A stretch of DNA of 64,000 nt from Megascapheus bottae (Eukaryota > Chordata > Mammalia > Rodentia > Geomyidae), in NCBI GenBank assembly GCA_024803745.1, contig JANJXV010000154.1:1798001-1862000 (forward strand), written 5' to 3'. Position 1 is the stretch's first letter; every line of letters begins with the position of its first letter. The translations under genes were made by a program, and so were the position numbers. The notes below the pieces were generated by a model. The model saw only the letters and a program-made list of their open reading frames with translations, was not told the origin of the DNA and made no database searches. Below are positions 1-11,312 of this stretch, one piece after another.

Positions 1-1858
1 TGTAAAGGACCGTTTAGATGAAAACTTTAAAAATCTAAAAAAAGAAATTAAAGCAGAACTAAGGAAATGGAAAAGCCTCCCATGTTCCTGGATTGGAAGA
101 ATCAACATTGTCAAAATGACGATCTTGCCAAGGGCTATCTACTAATTCAATGCAATACCCATCAACATCCCAATGTCATTCTTTAAAGAAATAGAAGAGG
201 CAATTCAGATTTTCATATGGAATAATAACAGACCCCGCAGACCAAAAACACTTCTTAGCAGAAAGAACAGCGCTGGAGGAATTTCAATTCCAAACTTTAG
301 ACTCTATTACAGAGCAATAATTCTCGAAACAGCTTGGTACTGGCACAAGAACAGGCCTGAGGTCCAATGCAATAGAACTGCGGACCCTGATATTAAACCA
401 CATACCTATGGCCAAACATAGAATGGAAGAAAGATAGCGTCTTCAACAAGTTGTGCAGGCAGAACTGGTTAAGCACCTGCAGAAAACTAAATTTGGATCC
501 TTCTTTGTCACCTTGCACTGGAATTAACTCCAAATGGATCAAAGACCTGGAGGTAAAAGCTGACACACTAAAAAGTTTACAGGAAGGAATAGGAGATACA
601 CTAGGCCTCCGTGGCACAGGTCGAAACTTTCTTAATAAGGACCAAGAATCACAACAAATCAGAGAAAGGCTGGAAAAGTGGGACTGCATTAAACTGCAGA
701 GCTTTTGTATGGCAACGGATATAGCTAGTAAACTAATCAGGAAGCCTACAGAGTAGGAGAAGATCTTCACCAACCAAAAAACGGACAAAGGCCTCATATC
801 TAAATATATCAACAACTCTAAAAATTAAATCACTCCAAAACTAACCTCCAAAGTAACACCCATCCCATTACAAAATGTGCCAAAGACTTAAAGAGAGTCT
901 TCTCTGAAGAAGAAACAAAAATGGCCTACAGACAGATGAAGAAATGCTCCACATCTCTGGTCATAAAAGAAATGCAAATCAAAACAACTCTAAGATTCCA
1001 CCTCATTCCAGTTAGAATGGCCAGGTTCAGGAAAATGAATGACAACAGATGCTGGAGGGGATGTGGCCAGGAGGGATCATTACTACACTGTTGGTGGGAG
1101 TGCAAACTCGTTCAACCACTATGGAAAGCAGTGTGGCAGTGCCTCACAAGGCTAAACATAGAACCCCCCTATGACCCAGCAATTCCACTACTTGGCATTT
1201 ACCCAAAAATCCAGAAACAAGGGCATACTTAACCCACTAGCACAACAATGTTCATTGCAGCACTATTCACCATAGCAAAGATATGGAACCAACCCAGATG
1301 TCCCTCAGTTGATGAGTGGATCAACAAGTTGTGGTATTTGTACACAATGGAATTCTATGCTGCTGTCAGAAAGAATGACATCGCCCCATTTGTTAGGAAA
1401 TGGAAAGACTTAGAACAAATCATATTAAGTGAAGTAAGCCAGACTCAAAGGAACTTAGGCTCAGTGGTTTCCCTCATTCTTCATAATCAGTAGAAACCTT
1501 GGGCTCTACTAGCAGAGATTTGCAATAGAGAAAAAGGCCATATATAAGGCCATATAATGTGAAGCTAATTGAAAGGACCTCCAGGATATTGAAACAAAAT
1601 CCACATAATGAGTGATTGTTGTCCTTAATGTACTATGTTGTCTCTCATCTCGTTTGCTGTCCCTTGGTTATCCCATATTTGTATAGTATCTCACTTTGTT
1701 ATCTGTTATATTGAATTTATTTGTATTTGGATATTTGAAATTTGATACGGAAGGGGGAAAACCAAGACAGGTGGGGGGTGTGGGGTTGGAGGGAAATGGG
1801 TACCAAGACATGTGAATGGGTATCAATGTATGTGAATTAATGCACCTTCTATCTGGCA
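1..1858 (+). mobile_element. L1 3' part: ORF2 C-terminus and 3' UTR (left array fragment)
   Basis: The sequence enters in the ORF2 region after the reverse transcriptase and runs through the C-terminal Cys-rich segment ([19 protein letters not shown], around 1050-1100) to a stop at 1493. A 3' UTR follows with a G-rich tract at about 1750-1792. The order and wording match the L1 copies at 31-63 kb nearly base for base, so it belongs to the same subfamily. ORF2 is broken by several stops and small indels, for example TAG near 754 and a frameshift near 810. The 3' UTR lacks its A-rich tail because it is joined directly to ORF1 sequence of another L1 at about 1858. Confidence 0.93.
1750..1792 (+). 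other. G-rich tract of L1 3' UTR
   Basis: At least four runs of three or more G in about 40 bases, lying between the ORF2 stop and the L1 3' end. A G-rich polypurine tract that can form a G-quadruplex is a known feature of mammalian L1 3' UTRs. The same tract recurs in every array copy. Confidence 0.6.
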
Positions 1859-2672
1859 AACAGACCAACCAGAAAAGAACATCCCACCGCCACAATGTGA
1901 TCCGAACTGGATCAATAGAAACGAAAGGAAAGATCCTAAAGGTAGCCAGGGAAAAGGGATCAGCAACCTACAAAGGCAAACCAATCAGAATAACCCCAGA
2001 TTTCTCAGCAGAGACCATGCAAGCACGAAGTGACTGGAAGCATATATGTCATGCCCTTAAATCAAATAACTACCAACCAAGAATACTGTAGCCACCTAAG
2101 CTCTCATTCATAACTGAGGGAAAAATAAAAACATTCCATTCCAGGGAAAAGCTGCAACAATATGTCGAAACAAAACCAACACTACAGAGAATTCTCAAAG
2201 ATGCTCTATACATAGAAGACCAAGATAAATGCAACATAGGGAAAGAAATGGCACCTAAACAGCATACCATCTATGGACCACAAGAACTGTCAAGACACAG
2301 GCCCTAGTAAAAGCTTTTAAAAATGGTAGGAACTAATAAATATCTCTCAATCCTAACTCTCAATATCAATGGACTTAACTCTCCAATTAAACGGCATAGG
2401 CTGCCTAGTTGGATCAAAAAGCAAGAGCCATCGTTCTGCTGTCTTCAAGGGACACATCTTACCCAAAAACAATCATCTTTTGAGAGTGAGAGGTTGGAAT
2501 AAACTCTATCAAGCTAACTGCCCCCATAAACAGGCTGAAGTTGCCATCCTTATATCAGATACAATAGACTTCAAACTAAAAATAGTAAGAAAAGACAAAG
2601 AAGGTTACTACATACTACTAAAGGGATCTCTCCTCCAGGAAGACATAACGATCCTAAATATTTACACACCCT
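1859..2672 (+). mobile_element. L1 fragment: ORF1 C-terminal half and ORF2 N-terminus (left array fragment)
   Basis: Starts abruptly inside the ORF1 RNA-binding region (QKRTSHRHNVIRTGSIETKG) and contains the ORF1 C-terminal domain with the same in-frame TAG (2088-2090) found in all array copies. It then has the ORF2 start (ATG at 2323, MVGTNKYLSILTLNINGLN) and the beginning of the endonuclease domain. It stops at 2672 in the middle of the endonuclease, right after the codons for NIYTP, and continues into unrelated DNA. At the ORF2 position where the array copies have TGA (about codon 41) this copy still has TGT, so it predates or lies outside the lineage that was amplified. Confidence 0.9.
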
Positions 2673-3104
2673 TTTGAAGATTCTCAAAAGATTGAAGATT
2701 CTGCCAGTGTAAGTTAGATTCTGGCATTGATATTAAATAATGCAATGAGTAGGGATTTATATTTGAAATATCACTGTTGACAAAATCTAACACACATTTG
2801 CTTAGTATTTGCTTTTGATTTCCCAAGAAGTTCAGTACAAGCTAACATGTGTGGCATATATCGACTGGGAGAAATAATTCAGAATATGTGACTCATTTGA
2901 ACAGGAGTCAGTGAAAAGATACAAAAGCAGGATACCCATATTGTGATCATTTGTATCTTTTGCATATTTTGTGTTTGTTATTAATTCCATTTGTGGTGTA
3001 CATTTCTAGGTAAAAACTTTTAAAATGTTTCCATACAATTTGTTATTTCAACAGCAAAAAAAGACATTTATATGCCTGATAAAATTCATAGAATCCAAAT
3101 ATTT

Positions 3105-3350
3105 CCATATTATTTTTTGTTTTTTCTTTTTTTTTGGTGGGTCATAGATCTTGAACTCAGCTTGGGCACTATCCCTGAGCTCTTCAGCTCCAGGCTACCA
3201 CCTTACCCTGGAGCCAAGCCCCACTTCCCATTTTCTAAAGGTAAATTGGAGATAAGTGTCTCAGGTCTTTTTGTGCCAGGATGGCTTTAAACCTTGATCC
3301 TCAGATCTCAGCCTCCTGAGTAGCTAGGATTATAGAAGTGAGCCACCACC
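3105..3350 (-). repeat. Composite SINE (B1/ID-like long type)
   Basis: Read on the minus strand, it has the 'cctgtaatcctagctactc'-like left arm and an ID-like right arm ending in a T-rich (A-tail complement) stretch at about 3115-3140. Confidence 0.75.
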
Positions 3351-3369
3351 CCATCATACTCAGCTTTCT

Positions 3370-3558
3370 GGATTTTTTTTAAACAAGCCCTTTTGCTGGA
3401 ACTCGGTCTGAGCACTGTCCTTCAGCTTTCCTCAAGCCTAGTGATCTTCTACTTGAGCCACAGCACTACTTCTGGTTTTTTCTGTGTATGTGGTACTGCG
3501 GAATTGAACCTTCGTCTTCATACAAGCACTCTACAACTATGCCAAACTCCCAGCCCCT
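3370..3558 (-). repeat. ID-dimer SINE
   Basis: Minus-strand copy with both ID-like halves (complements of 'tagagtgcttg' and 'gtggctcaag'). The tail is the T-run at 3373-3380. Confidence 0.75.
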
Positions 3559-3954
3559 CCACATTAGTTTTTATGATAGATCTTTCCATGCATCTAGGAT
3601 GGCTAGAAATCCTTCTTGAGTTTCCCAAGATCAGGGAGTATAGGTGTGTCCCATCCTGTGTGGCTACATAACCATTGTTTAGGGTACAGTTCTCTCTTCA
3701 TTCTATCCATCTAGAGCAATTTTCATCTTCCATGTATAATCATTAAACATTCAGCTCCTGTTCCTCTCTACTCCATTCTCTGGAACCATCGTGCTTTTTG
3801 GCTCTAAGGGTTTGTTGATCCTTGGAAGTTCTGGAAGGGAAAACATACCCTAGCTCGTCCTTTATGACTGCTGTATTTTTAGTTTACTGTAATCAAGATT
3901 CATTTGTAAAATATAGTAAAATGTTCTTCCTTTTCAATGCATTGTTTTGCATAT

Positions 3955-4200
3955 TTCTATCTTTTGATTATTATTAATAGTTGTGAATGGATTCTCCACA
4001 TATTTGTTCTAGTCTCTGCTTTCTCTTCCATTAGGTACAAATCTAGAAATAGAAGTGTTGGACCATATTTCTATGTACTTCTATATTTAGCACTTTTTTA
4101 GCACTCTCCATGCAATTTTTGATTGCTTTATATTCCTTACAGGAGTATTCCAGAGTTCTACTTCTTCTCACTACCTTCCCAGTAATAGACTTTGAAAGTT
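3955..4200 (-). mobile_element. Old L1 ORF2 fragment
   Basis: Read on the minus strand, it resembles the conserved C-terminal ORF2 region of old mammalian L1s ('attaggtacaaatctagaa', 'agaagtgttggaccatat'). It is much more diverged than the array L1s and has no long open frame. The boundaries and family are uncertain. Confidence 0.45.
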
Positions 4201-4384
4201 GTTTTATTGTATGCGTGTGTGTGTGTGGATCTTTTTGTTTAAAACTATATTTATATTAACATATTTAAAGTAATGATTTCATTGTAATTTTAATTTTTCT
4301 CATGACTGTTAATATTGAACTTCTTTCTACATTTTGAACTACTATTTCTATATATTCTTTTTAGAAAATCATCTCCAATCTCCA

Positions 4385-4540
4385 ATTTTTTTCCCTTTTT
4401 TTGTGGGGTAGTGGGGAAAGTCATGGGGCTTGGACCTTGGGCCGTGAGCTCTTTAGTTTAAGGCTATTGTCCTACCCTGAGTATTGCCCCTCAGTTCTTC
4501 TGCTCACAGCTCCCTACCCCTCTTCCCATTATATACAGAA
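4385..4540 (-). repeat. Partial composite SINE
   Basis: Minus-strand right arm: a T-rich tail near 4386-4402, then the complement of the 'gagttcaagcccc' and 'ccttgagctgaagagctc' consensus. Degraded at the distal end. Confidence 0.5.
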
Positions 4541-4619
4541 CAAAGGTCATCCTCAGTCTTTTTGAAAAAGTAAAACATACAGTAAATTTGTAGTATAAAA
4601 CAGCAAGAAATAAATTTCT

Positions 4620-4872
4620 TGCCAGGTGCAGTGACTTCTACCTGTAATCGTAGCTACTCAGATATCAGGCTGATATCTAAAGATTTGGTTCAGCCAGCCT
4701 GCGCATTAGAAAGTCTATGAGACTCTCATCTACAGTTAACCACTAGAATATGGGAAATGGCACTGTGGCTTCATCGGTAGGGTGATAGCCTTTAGTTGAA
4801 GAGCTCAGGAACAGTGCCCAGGCCCAGAGTTCAAGCCTTACAAATACCCCAGCCAAAAAAAAGAAAAAAAAA
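4620..4872 (+). repeat. Composite SINE (B1/ID-like long type)
   Basis: Full plus-strand copy: left arm with 'cctgtaatcg' and 'gctactcag', a central 'gagactctcatct', right arm 'ggcactgtggcttcat', then 'gttcaagcc' and an A-rich tail at 4854-4872. Confidence 0.85.
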
Positions 4873-5119
4873 GTTTCTTCCCCAAGTGATTATTATGCCA
4901 GACATAGAACATTAACATTCTGGGTGTACTTCATAGTATTATTACTTGATACCCTAAGATTTTGCAATATTCTCACAGTACCAGCATATGTCATCATATA
5001 ATGTAGTTCCTTTTCAATGGAATAATTCCATTTATAACCTAAATCTACTCCCTCGACTTATTTTTGTCGATACCACAATTGCTCTCCCATGATATGCCAC
5101 AAGCCATTAAACATTTTAT

Positions 5120-5315
5120 GGTGGGTAATTGGAAAGGACTGTCATGGAATTTTGTGCCAGGCTGGCTTTGAACCATTGTCCTCAGATCTCAGTCTCCTGA
5201 GTAGCTAGGATGACAGGCGTGAGCCACCAACACCTGGCTTTCCTTTTTATTTTTTTGTGGATCTTGGGACTTGAAGTCTGGGCCTAGGCACCATCCCTAA
5301 GCTTTTCAGGTCAAT
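5120..5315 (-). repeat. Partial composite SINEs
   Basis: Minus-strand left arm of the long SINE at 5150-5240 ('ctcctgagtagctaggatg'), followed by a T-run and a partial right arm to about 5315. It lies just upstream of the KRAB-A exon. Confidence 0.6.
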
Positions 5316-5411
5316 ATTTCATATAAGTCTAAACATTTAAGTAAAGGAATACAATTCCAACAAAAAAAAGAATAAAATTCCAGACATTGTGTGTTTATAA
5401 CTCAGTGCTAA

Positions 5412-5651
<240 letters not shown>

Positions 5652-5904
5652 TAAATGAAAGATTCCAGGCCCTGAGAATTATCATTACTTTCTAAAGAAA
5701 ACCTAAGGTAATTTTGTACTCATTCTTCAGGATACCTTCAGGATACTTTGACAACAGTTCTAAATTATGTTTCCTCTAATGGAGACGACATTCCAAACTT
5801 ACACAGTAATTGTAAGTGGATAAACCATCCAGAATAGAATATATATCATTATTGGAAATAGGATCTAAAAATCACTAAACAGTGAGTTTATAATGGAAAC
5901 CTGG

Positions 5905-6165
5905 CACTAGGTGCAATGTTTCATGCCTGTAATCTTAAAATATTCAGGAGGAAGAAATCTAAGAATTCTAATTTGAAGCCAGCAATGGCATAAAAATTGC
6001 CATGAAACTCTATAACTCCAAGTAACCCCTCAAAAATGTTAGTGGAGTGTCAAGAGTTTGACTTTGTTGTTGAGTGCTTGCCTAGCATGCATGAAGACCT
6101 ATGCATGTAAGTGGAGCTGGGACTCAAACTGGTATTTTTCTAGCCTTGAGCAAGACAGCTAAGTT
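5905..6165 (+). repeat. Diverged composite SINE
   Basis: Plus-strand copy in the KRAB intron. The left arm 'catgcctgtaatcttaaaat' and the ID-like 'gagtgcttgcctagcatgc' at about 6075-6095 are recognisable. The middle is disturbed. Confidence 0.6.
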
Positions 6166-6327
6166 TATGCCATTGAAAATGAATCCAGAGCTGGGGAAGA
6201 GTCAACCATGGAGCCAGTGAGAAATGAGAAAAAAGATTTAATACATAACATGTGAGTAGGATGTCTGTGAACTTAAACAATGATGACACAGCATAAGCAA
6301 TAATTCTCTACTGTTTCTAATTTACAG

Positions 6328-6417
6328 GGCCCTGTGTTCCCAAACCTGTATTAATTGACAAGCTAGAGCACTGTGCAGAACTCTGGATAGGAAATTCCTC
6401 TGACAAGAATATCACAG
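6328..6417 (+). pseudogene. KRAB-B-like exon of the same gene
   Basis: A 90 bp segment between acceptor 'tttacag' and donor GTGAGT. Spliced in phase to the KRAB-A exon, it reads GPCVPKPVLIDKLEHCAELWIG and then NSSDKNIT. The 'SKPDLIxxLExxxEPW' pattern of KRAB-B/b boxes is visible as PKPVLIDKLEHCAELW. Both exons end in the same phase, as is usual for this gene family, so A, B and zinc-finger exons join without a shift. It is intact. Confidence 0.8.
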
Positions 6418-6559
6418 GTGAGTGAATGCATCTTCATATTGATGTTGGAGCCTGAGCCCCATTGGTAAGTTCATGCTGTGATGTACTGAGCAATAATATT
6501 CTTAGTTACCCTAAATCCTGTGTGGAACCTATGGAATTCTTTGTGAATGAATCAAGAAT

Positions 6560-6732
6560 CATTTTCTTTCCCAAGCCTATGCTTGGTCTCAGGGCCTGAG
6601 CATGGTCCTTGGGTTTTCTCAAGGCTAGCTCTCTACTTCTTGAGTCATAGCACCACTTCTGGCTTTTTCTTTGTATGTAGTACCAAGGAACTGAACCAGG
6701 TCTTTGTGCATGCTAGCCCAAACCCCCGGCAC
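6560..6732 (-). repeat. ID-dimer SINE
   Basis: Minus-strand copy. The complement of 'gaactcagggcctgagcat' and the distal half with 'catgctag' are clear. Confidence 0.75.
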
Positions 6733-6827
6733 CAAGAATCATAGGGTGATATGATGAATTCTATGTGGCAGTAGAGTTAAAGTTAGATTTCTCTGTAGAA
6801 ATCACTGTGAAACAAAATAAAATGAGA

Positions 6828-7059
6828 AAGCCATGAGCCCGTGGCTCATGCCTGTAATCCTAGCTACTTAGGAGGCTGAGATCTGAGGATCAAGGTTCAA
6901 AGACTGACCTATCACAAAAACACCTTAGACTCTTCTCTCCAATGAACCAATAGAAAATGAGAAGTGGGGTTGAGGCTAAAGACATAGGGCAGTAGCCTTG
7001 AGCTGAAGAGCTCCGGAAGGACAGCCAGGTCTAGAATTCAAGTCCCATGACCACAAAAC

Positions 7060-7061
<2 letters not shown>
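6828..7061 (+). repeat. Composite SINE (B1/ID-like long type)
   Basis: Well-preserved plus-strand copy ('ggctcatgcctgtaatcc', 'gctgagatctgaggatc', 'gagctgaagagctc', 'attcaagtccc'). Its tail has expanded into the AAAG microsatellite that follows. Confidence 0.88.

Positions 7062-7102
<41 letters not shown>
7062..7102 (+). repeat. (AAAG)n microsatellite
   Basis: About ten uninterrupted 'gaaa' units in the SINE tail. Confidence 0.95.
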
Positions 7103-7105
<3 letters not shown>

Positions 7106-7239
7106 TTTCATTTGTTTAAAACTAAGACTATACATGATTGAGCAAACAAGGAATAAGTCAGGGCATTATTCTCTGATAAGGATAATATCTTTATGCTGGT
7201 AGGAAGAGACTGGTATTCAGAACCAGACCTTTCCACCAG

Positions 7240-7425
7240 AAATTGAGCCTAGTGGTAGAGTGCTTGCCTAGCATGCACAAAGACACAGGTTTGATTCCTT
7301 ATTACCACATACATAATAAAAGCCAGAAGTAATGACTTCATTGGTAGGGTACTAGTCTTGAGAAAACCCAAGGACAGTGGTTAGGTCCTAAGTTCAAACC
7401 CAGGAATGGAAGGAAAAAAAAACAA
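7240..7425 (+). repeat. ID-dimer SINE
   Basis: Plus-strand copy with 'cctagtggtagagtgcttgc', 'ttgattcc', 'agccagaagtaatg', 'gttcaaaccc' and an A-rich tail at about 7410-7425. Confidence 0.8.
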
Positions 7426-7754
7426 CAAAGTTTCAATCAACATAAGAAAATTAACTAGACAATGAGCTGGGGATTTTCTGGTCTTCCATGGTTCTGAGGG
7501 ACAGGAGTGTTAGAAAAGGAATTTTTATAAGACTTCAAATGGAAAGAAACAAATTTCAAACTTCCCACAAATACCTAAATTGAGACTTTAGTGAGAAGTT
7601 GTAACTGAAGGGATATAGGTGTAAGTCCTTACTCTCAAGAATCGTTCTTGCTTGGATCAAAGGCAAACAGACATATAAACCAAACTTGTGGCCGCTGAAT
7701 CTAGAAAAAATTCGTGTTCCTCACTTAATGGTTAATAAGCAAACAGCATTGAAA

Positions 7755-7905
7755 CTGGGTAAGGTAATCCTATCTGCTACTCAGGACCTGAGACTCTTAT
7801 CCGTAGTTAACTCTAGAAAAGAGTATGTGGGGCTGTAGCTCAAGGATAGGGGTTATAGTCTTCTGCTGAAGTGTTCAGGGACAGGACCGAGGCCTATGAA
7901 ATACA
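7755..7905 (+). repeat. Partial composite SINE
   Basis: Plus-strand. A shortened left arm ('ggtaatcctatctgctact') runs into 'gagactcttatc' and a right arm 'ggggctgtagctcaagga'. Internally deleted. Confidence 0.55.
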
Positions 7906-8344
7906 AAAAAAAGAAAAGAAAAGAGAAGAAAGTTTTAAAAAGATGCAAAACAGCACAGTATTTAGATTATTTCTCAAAAATAAAAGAAAGGCAGCTATTC
8001 CTCAATGTATAAACAAAACAGTATTTGAAAAAAAAACAGCTGCAGGTATATTATAGGTAGTACTCAGCTTAAAACTGTAGCAATACATAGATGGGTAATT
8101 TCAATAAATATTTCCTGTGATATAAAAAGAGAACTAAAACACAGAAAAACATTATTGGTCATTGGAAAATATCATTTTCTTAATATGTTAGGGAGAAAAG
8201 CATATATTTCTCACAAATCAATTTCCACTTTTATATTTTAAAATATCTAACACTTAGGATGGGAAAGTAAAGTCATTACCTTTACAGTAAGGAATATTTG
8301 TATCTCATGTATGTTTGTGTCTTTTTTTCTATGACTCATTTTAG

Positions 8345-10420
8345 ATGTCCAGGTAATGGAAAATGTGTTCAAGACCTGCCAGGAAAGTCCACATGAATGT
8401 CTTTGTGAAGTAGCAGTTGCAAGTAGTATCGAAGTGGAGGAAAACGTGAGATTAGCAACAACTTTAAATTTGAGCTCTACACATAATCCAGAGCTGATTA
8501 GTAATAACGGTAACAACTTAGGGGTGAGGACTGAGGAGTTCATTAAGTGTCAGAACATGCTTCTGTCTCCTAAGCCTGATGAGATGCATGCTGCATATAG
8601 ATCTCGTATGTCTCCTGTTCTTAAAAAATCCATCGGCTATTCAGAGCATTTTATTCATGATTGTGACAGTCCAAAAGATCTGCAGTATCATAATTCTGTT
8701 CTCCCTGCCCAAGAAATTCTTCAGGGAGGGAGGAAAACTGCTAAATGTACTGTGTGATGAAAAATATTGTACTTAACACCGACCATCACTACACATCTGA
8801 AAATGTACACAGGAGAGACTCCTCATACATGTAGTGAATGTGAGAAATCTTTCAGTAATGAAATACGCCTTACAATACCTCAGAGCAAATATCCTGAGAT
8901 ATGTGATGCGTACATCAAGTGTGAAAATTAATTTCTGAGAAGTCAGACCTGACGCTCCAACCTCGATCTCCAAGAGAAGACAAACCTTATGAATATGAGG
9001 AACGTAATAAAATTTCTGCCCAGAATTCAGCTCTCAGCACACATCAGAGATCTCACACAGAAGAGAAATCTTATGAATGGGATAAATGTGGGAAGACTTT
9101 TAGACTGAAATCATACCTCACTTTGCACCAGAGAAGACACACAGAAGAGAAACCTTATGAATGTAACAAATGTGAAAAGTCTTTCACCCAGAAGATACAC
9201 CTTCGAGTTCATCAAATAACACACACAGGAGAGAGAAATCTTATAAGTGTAATGAATGTGGAAAGTCTTTCCAAGGGAAGGGAAAACTTCGTGTTCATCA
9301 GAGAATACACACAGGAGTGAAACCTTATGAATGTAACCAATGTGTAAAGTCTTTCCGACAGAAATCTTCCCTCAAATTGCATCAAAGAACACACACAGGA
9401 GAGAAACCTTATGTGTGCAACAAATGTGGAAAGACCTTCAAGTGGAAGTCATATCTTGATGGGCATAATAGAACACACACAGGAGAGAAAACTTATGCAT
9501 GTAGTGAATGCGGAAAGTCTTTCAAATGGAAGGTAAAACTCCATGTTCATCAGAGAATATACTCAGGAGAAACACCTTATGAGTGTAACATATGTGGAAA
9601 GTCCTTCACACAGAAGCCAAACCTCAACATGCATAAGACAATTCAAACAGGAGAAAAACCTTATGAAGGTAACCGATGTGGAATGTCTTTCAAATGGAAG
9701 TCTTCCCTCAAATTGCATCAGAGAAAACACACAGGAGAGAAACAAATGTGGTAAGACCTTCAGATGGAAGTCACATTACAGGAGGCATAACAGAATTCAC
9801 ACATATTAGAAACCCTAGGAATATAACCAAAGTTGAAAGTCTTTCGTGCAGTATTCACCCTTCAGGAAGCGTAAGAGAGTTCACACATATGAGAAGCCTT
9901 AGCAATGTAATAAATAGGAAAGACTTTTTAGTCTGTGGAAGAAAACTCAGCTTGTGTCACAGAACCAACACAAGATAAAACCCTTAATGAATGTAGCAAA
10001 TGTTCAGTCTTTTCCCCAGAAGGCACAAGTCAAGATTTATCACTAAACACCCACAGGATAGAATCCTATGAATAAAAGTGAAAGGGAAATTTTTTTGAAG
10101 AACTCATAGTTGAGTTTGCATGATACCACACAGACATAGGATAAAAATCGTATGAATATAAGAATATGAAAAATCCATCATGAACGCATGACTAAGTATA
10201 AAATGCACATAGGAGAGAAAAACCTTATGAATATTACAAATGTGGAAAGTGTTTGACCTGGAAGGCATACTTCTGTGTTCATCACAAACCTGATTCCCAT
10301 AGAAGAAAAGAAAACTAATGAATACAACAAATGTGCAATGACTTTTAATCAGAAGTCAGTCTTCAGTACATTTCACAACATACACAATAGAGAAATTCTG
10401 AGTAATGAAAAACATTTAGC
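8345..10420 (+). pseudogene. Zinc-finger exon of the KRAB C2H2 gene, frameshifted
   Basis: After the acceptor 'cattttag' a linker of about 135 codons stays open in phase with the KRAB exons (DVQVMENVFKTCQ and on) and stops at 8755-8757. Degenerate C2H2 units follow. One frame covers about 8982-9236 (YECNKCEKSFTQKIHLRVHQITHTGE is the best unit; two earlier units have lost Cys). A one-base shift near 9232 moves the array to a second frame at 9239-9754, with six units and standard HTGEKPY linkers. Several zinc ligands are lost there (HQRIY, IQTGE, YEGNRC). A second shift near 9750 leads to a last unit ending at 9809. Weaker finger remnants continue to about 10420. A functional zinc-finger protein cannot be made. 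The gene lies in the same orientation as, and downstream of, the KRAB exons. Confidence 0.9.
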
Positions 10421-10549
10421 TATATATAGAATCTCTGTATATGGGAGCATTAGGGTAAGTCTTCTAAACAAAGTCAACCTTCAGCAAGCATTAAGAGCAC
10501 TCACAGAAGAAATAATAGCATGTAGGAAAACCTTTGTCAGAAACCTCTA

Positions 10550-10724
10550 AAAGCTGACTGTGTGGCTTAGTGGTAGAGTGCTAACCTATCAAGGATGAAG
10601 GCCTGGGTTAGATTCCTCAATACTACGTGAAAAGAGCAAGCCAGAAGCAGCACTGTTGTTCAAATGGTAGAGTGCTAACCTTGAGCAAAAGTAGCTCAGG
10701 CCCTGAGTTCAAGCCTAAGGATTG

Positions 10725-10725
<1 letters not shown>
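10550..10725 (+). repeat. ID-dimer SINE
   Basis: Plus-strand copy with 'cttagtggtagagtgctaac' and 'gccctgagttcaagcc'. Its tail runs into a GA microsatellite. Confidence 0.78.
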
Positions 10726-10796
<71 letters not shown>

Positions 10797-10850
10797 AAGA
10801 GAGAGACAGAAAGAGAGAGAGAAAGAGAGAAAAGAGAGAGAAACAGGAAC
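10726..10850 (+). repeat. (GA)n microsatellite
   Basis: A near-pure run of GA dinucleotides to about 10791, then GACAGAAA and GAAA variants. Confidence 0.95.
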
Positions 10851-10914
10851 TTCTAAATTTTACAGAGATAGAGAAGGAGAGAGAGAAGGAGACAGAAACT
10901 AATTTCTAAACTTT

Positions 10915-11312
10915 ACAGTCTTTCTATTTCCTTACAAATTCGTCTATGTCATTCTTTCTGACAGAAGCACAGAATTCCATTGTGTAAAAATACCATATTT
11001 GATCTACTCATCAACTGACGGGCATCTGGGTTGGTTCCATACCTTTGTTATAGTAAATAGTGCTGTGATAAATGTTATTGTTCTAGTGAATTTAGTGTGT
11101 CCTATCTGGACGATTGGCAAGTAGTGAAATTGCTGGATCACAGGGGAGCTCTATGTTTAGTCTTTTTGGGATTCTGCCATAGTGCTTTCCATAGTGGTTG
11201 AACGAGTTTGCAATCCCACTAGCAGTGTAGTAGTGATCCCTCCTGGCCACATCCCCTCCAGCATATGTTATTAGATTTCTGGATCTTGTCCATTCTAACT
11301 GGAGTGAGGAGG
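10915..11312 (-). mobile_element. L1 ORF2 C-terminal fragment, inverted half
   Basis: The reverse complement matches the ORF2 C-terminus of the array L1 (complement of 'tcattctttctgacagaagc' near 10950, and the Cys-rich region near 11220-11260). It ends at about 11312, where the next L1 piece starts in the opposite orientation. No 3' UTR or A-tail is present at the 10915 side, so the 3' end is lost. Confidence 0.88.

Noticed and set aside
10627..10902. 91-codon frame with Arg-Glu repeats
   Set aside because: SINE tail plus (GA)n repeat, compositional artefact.
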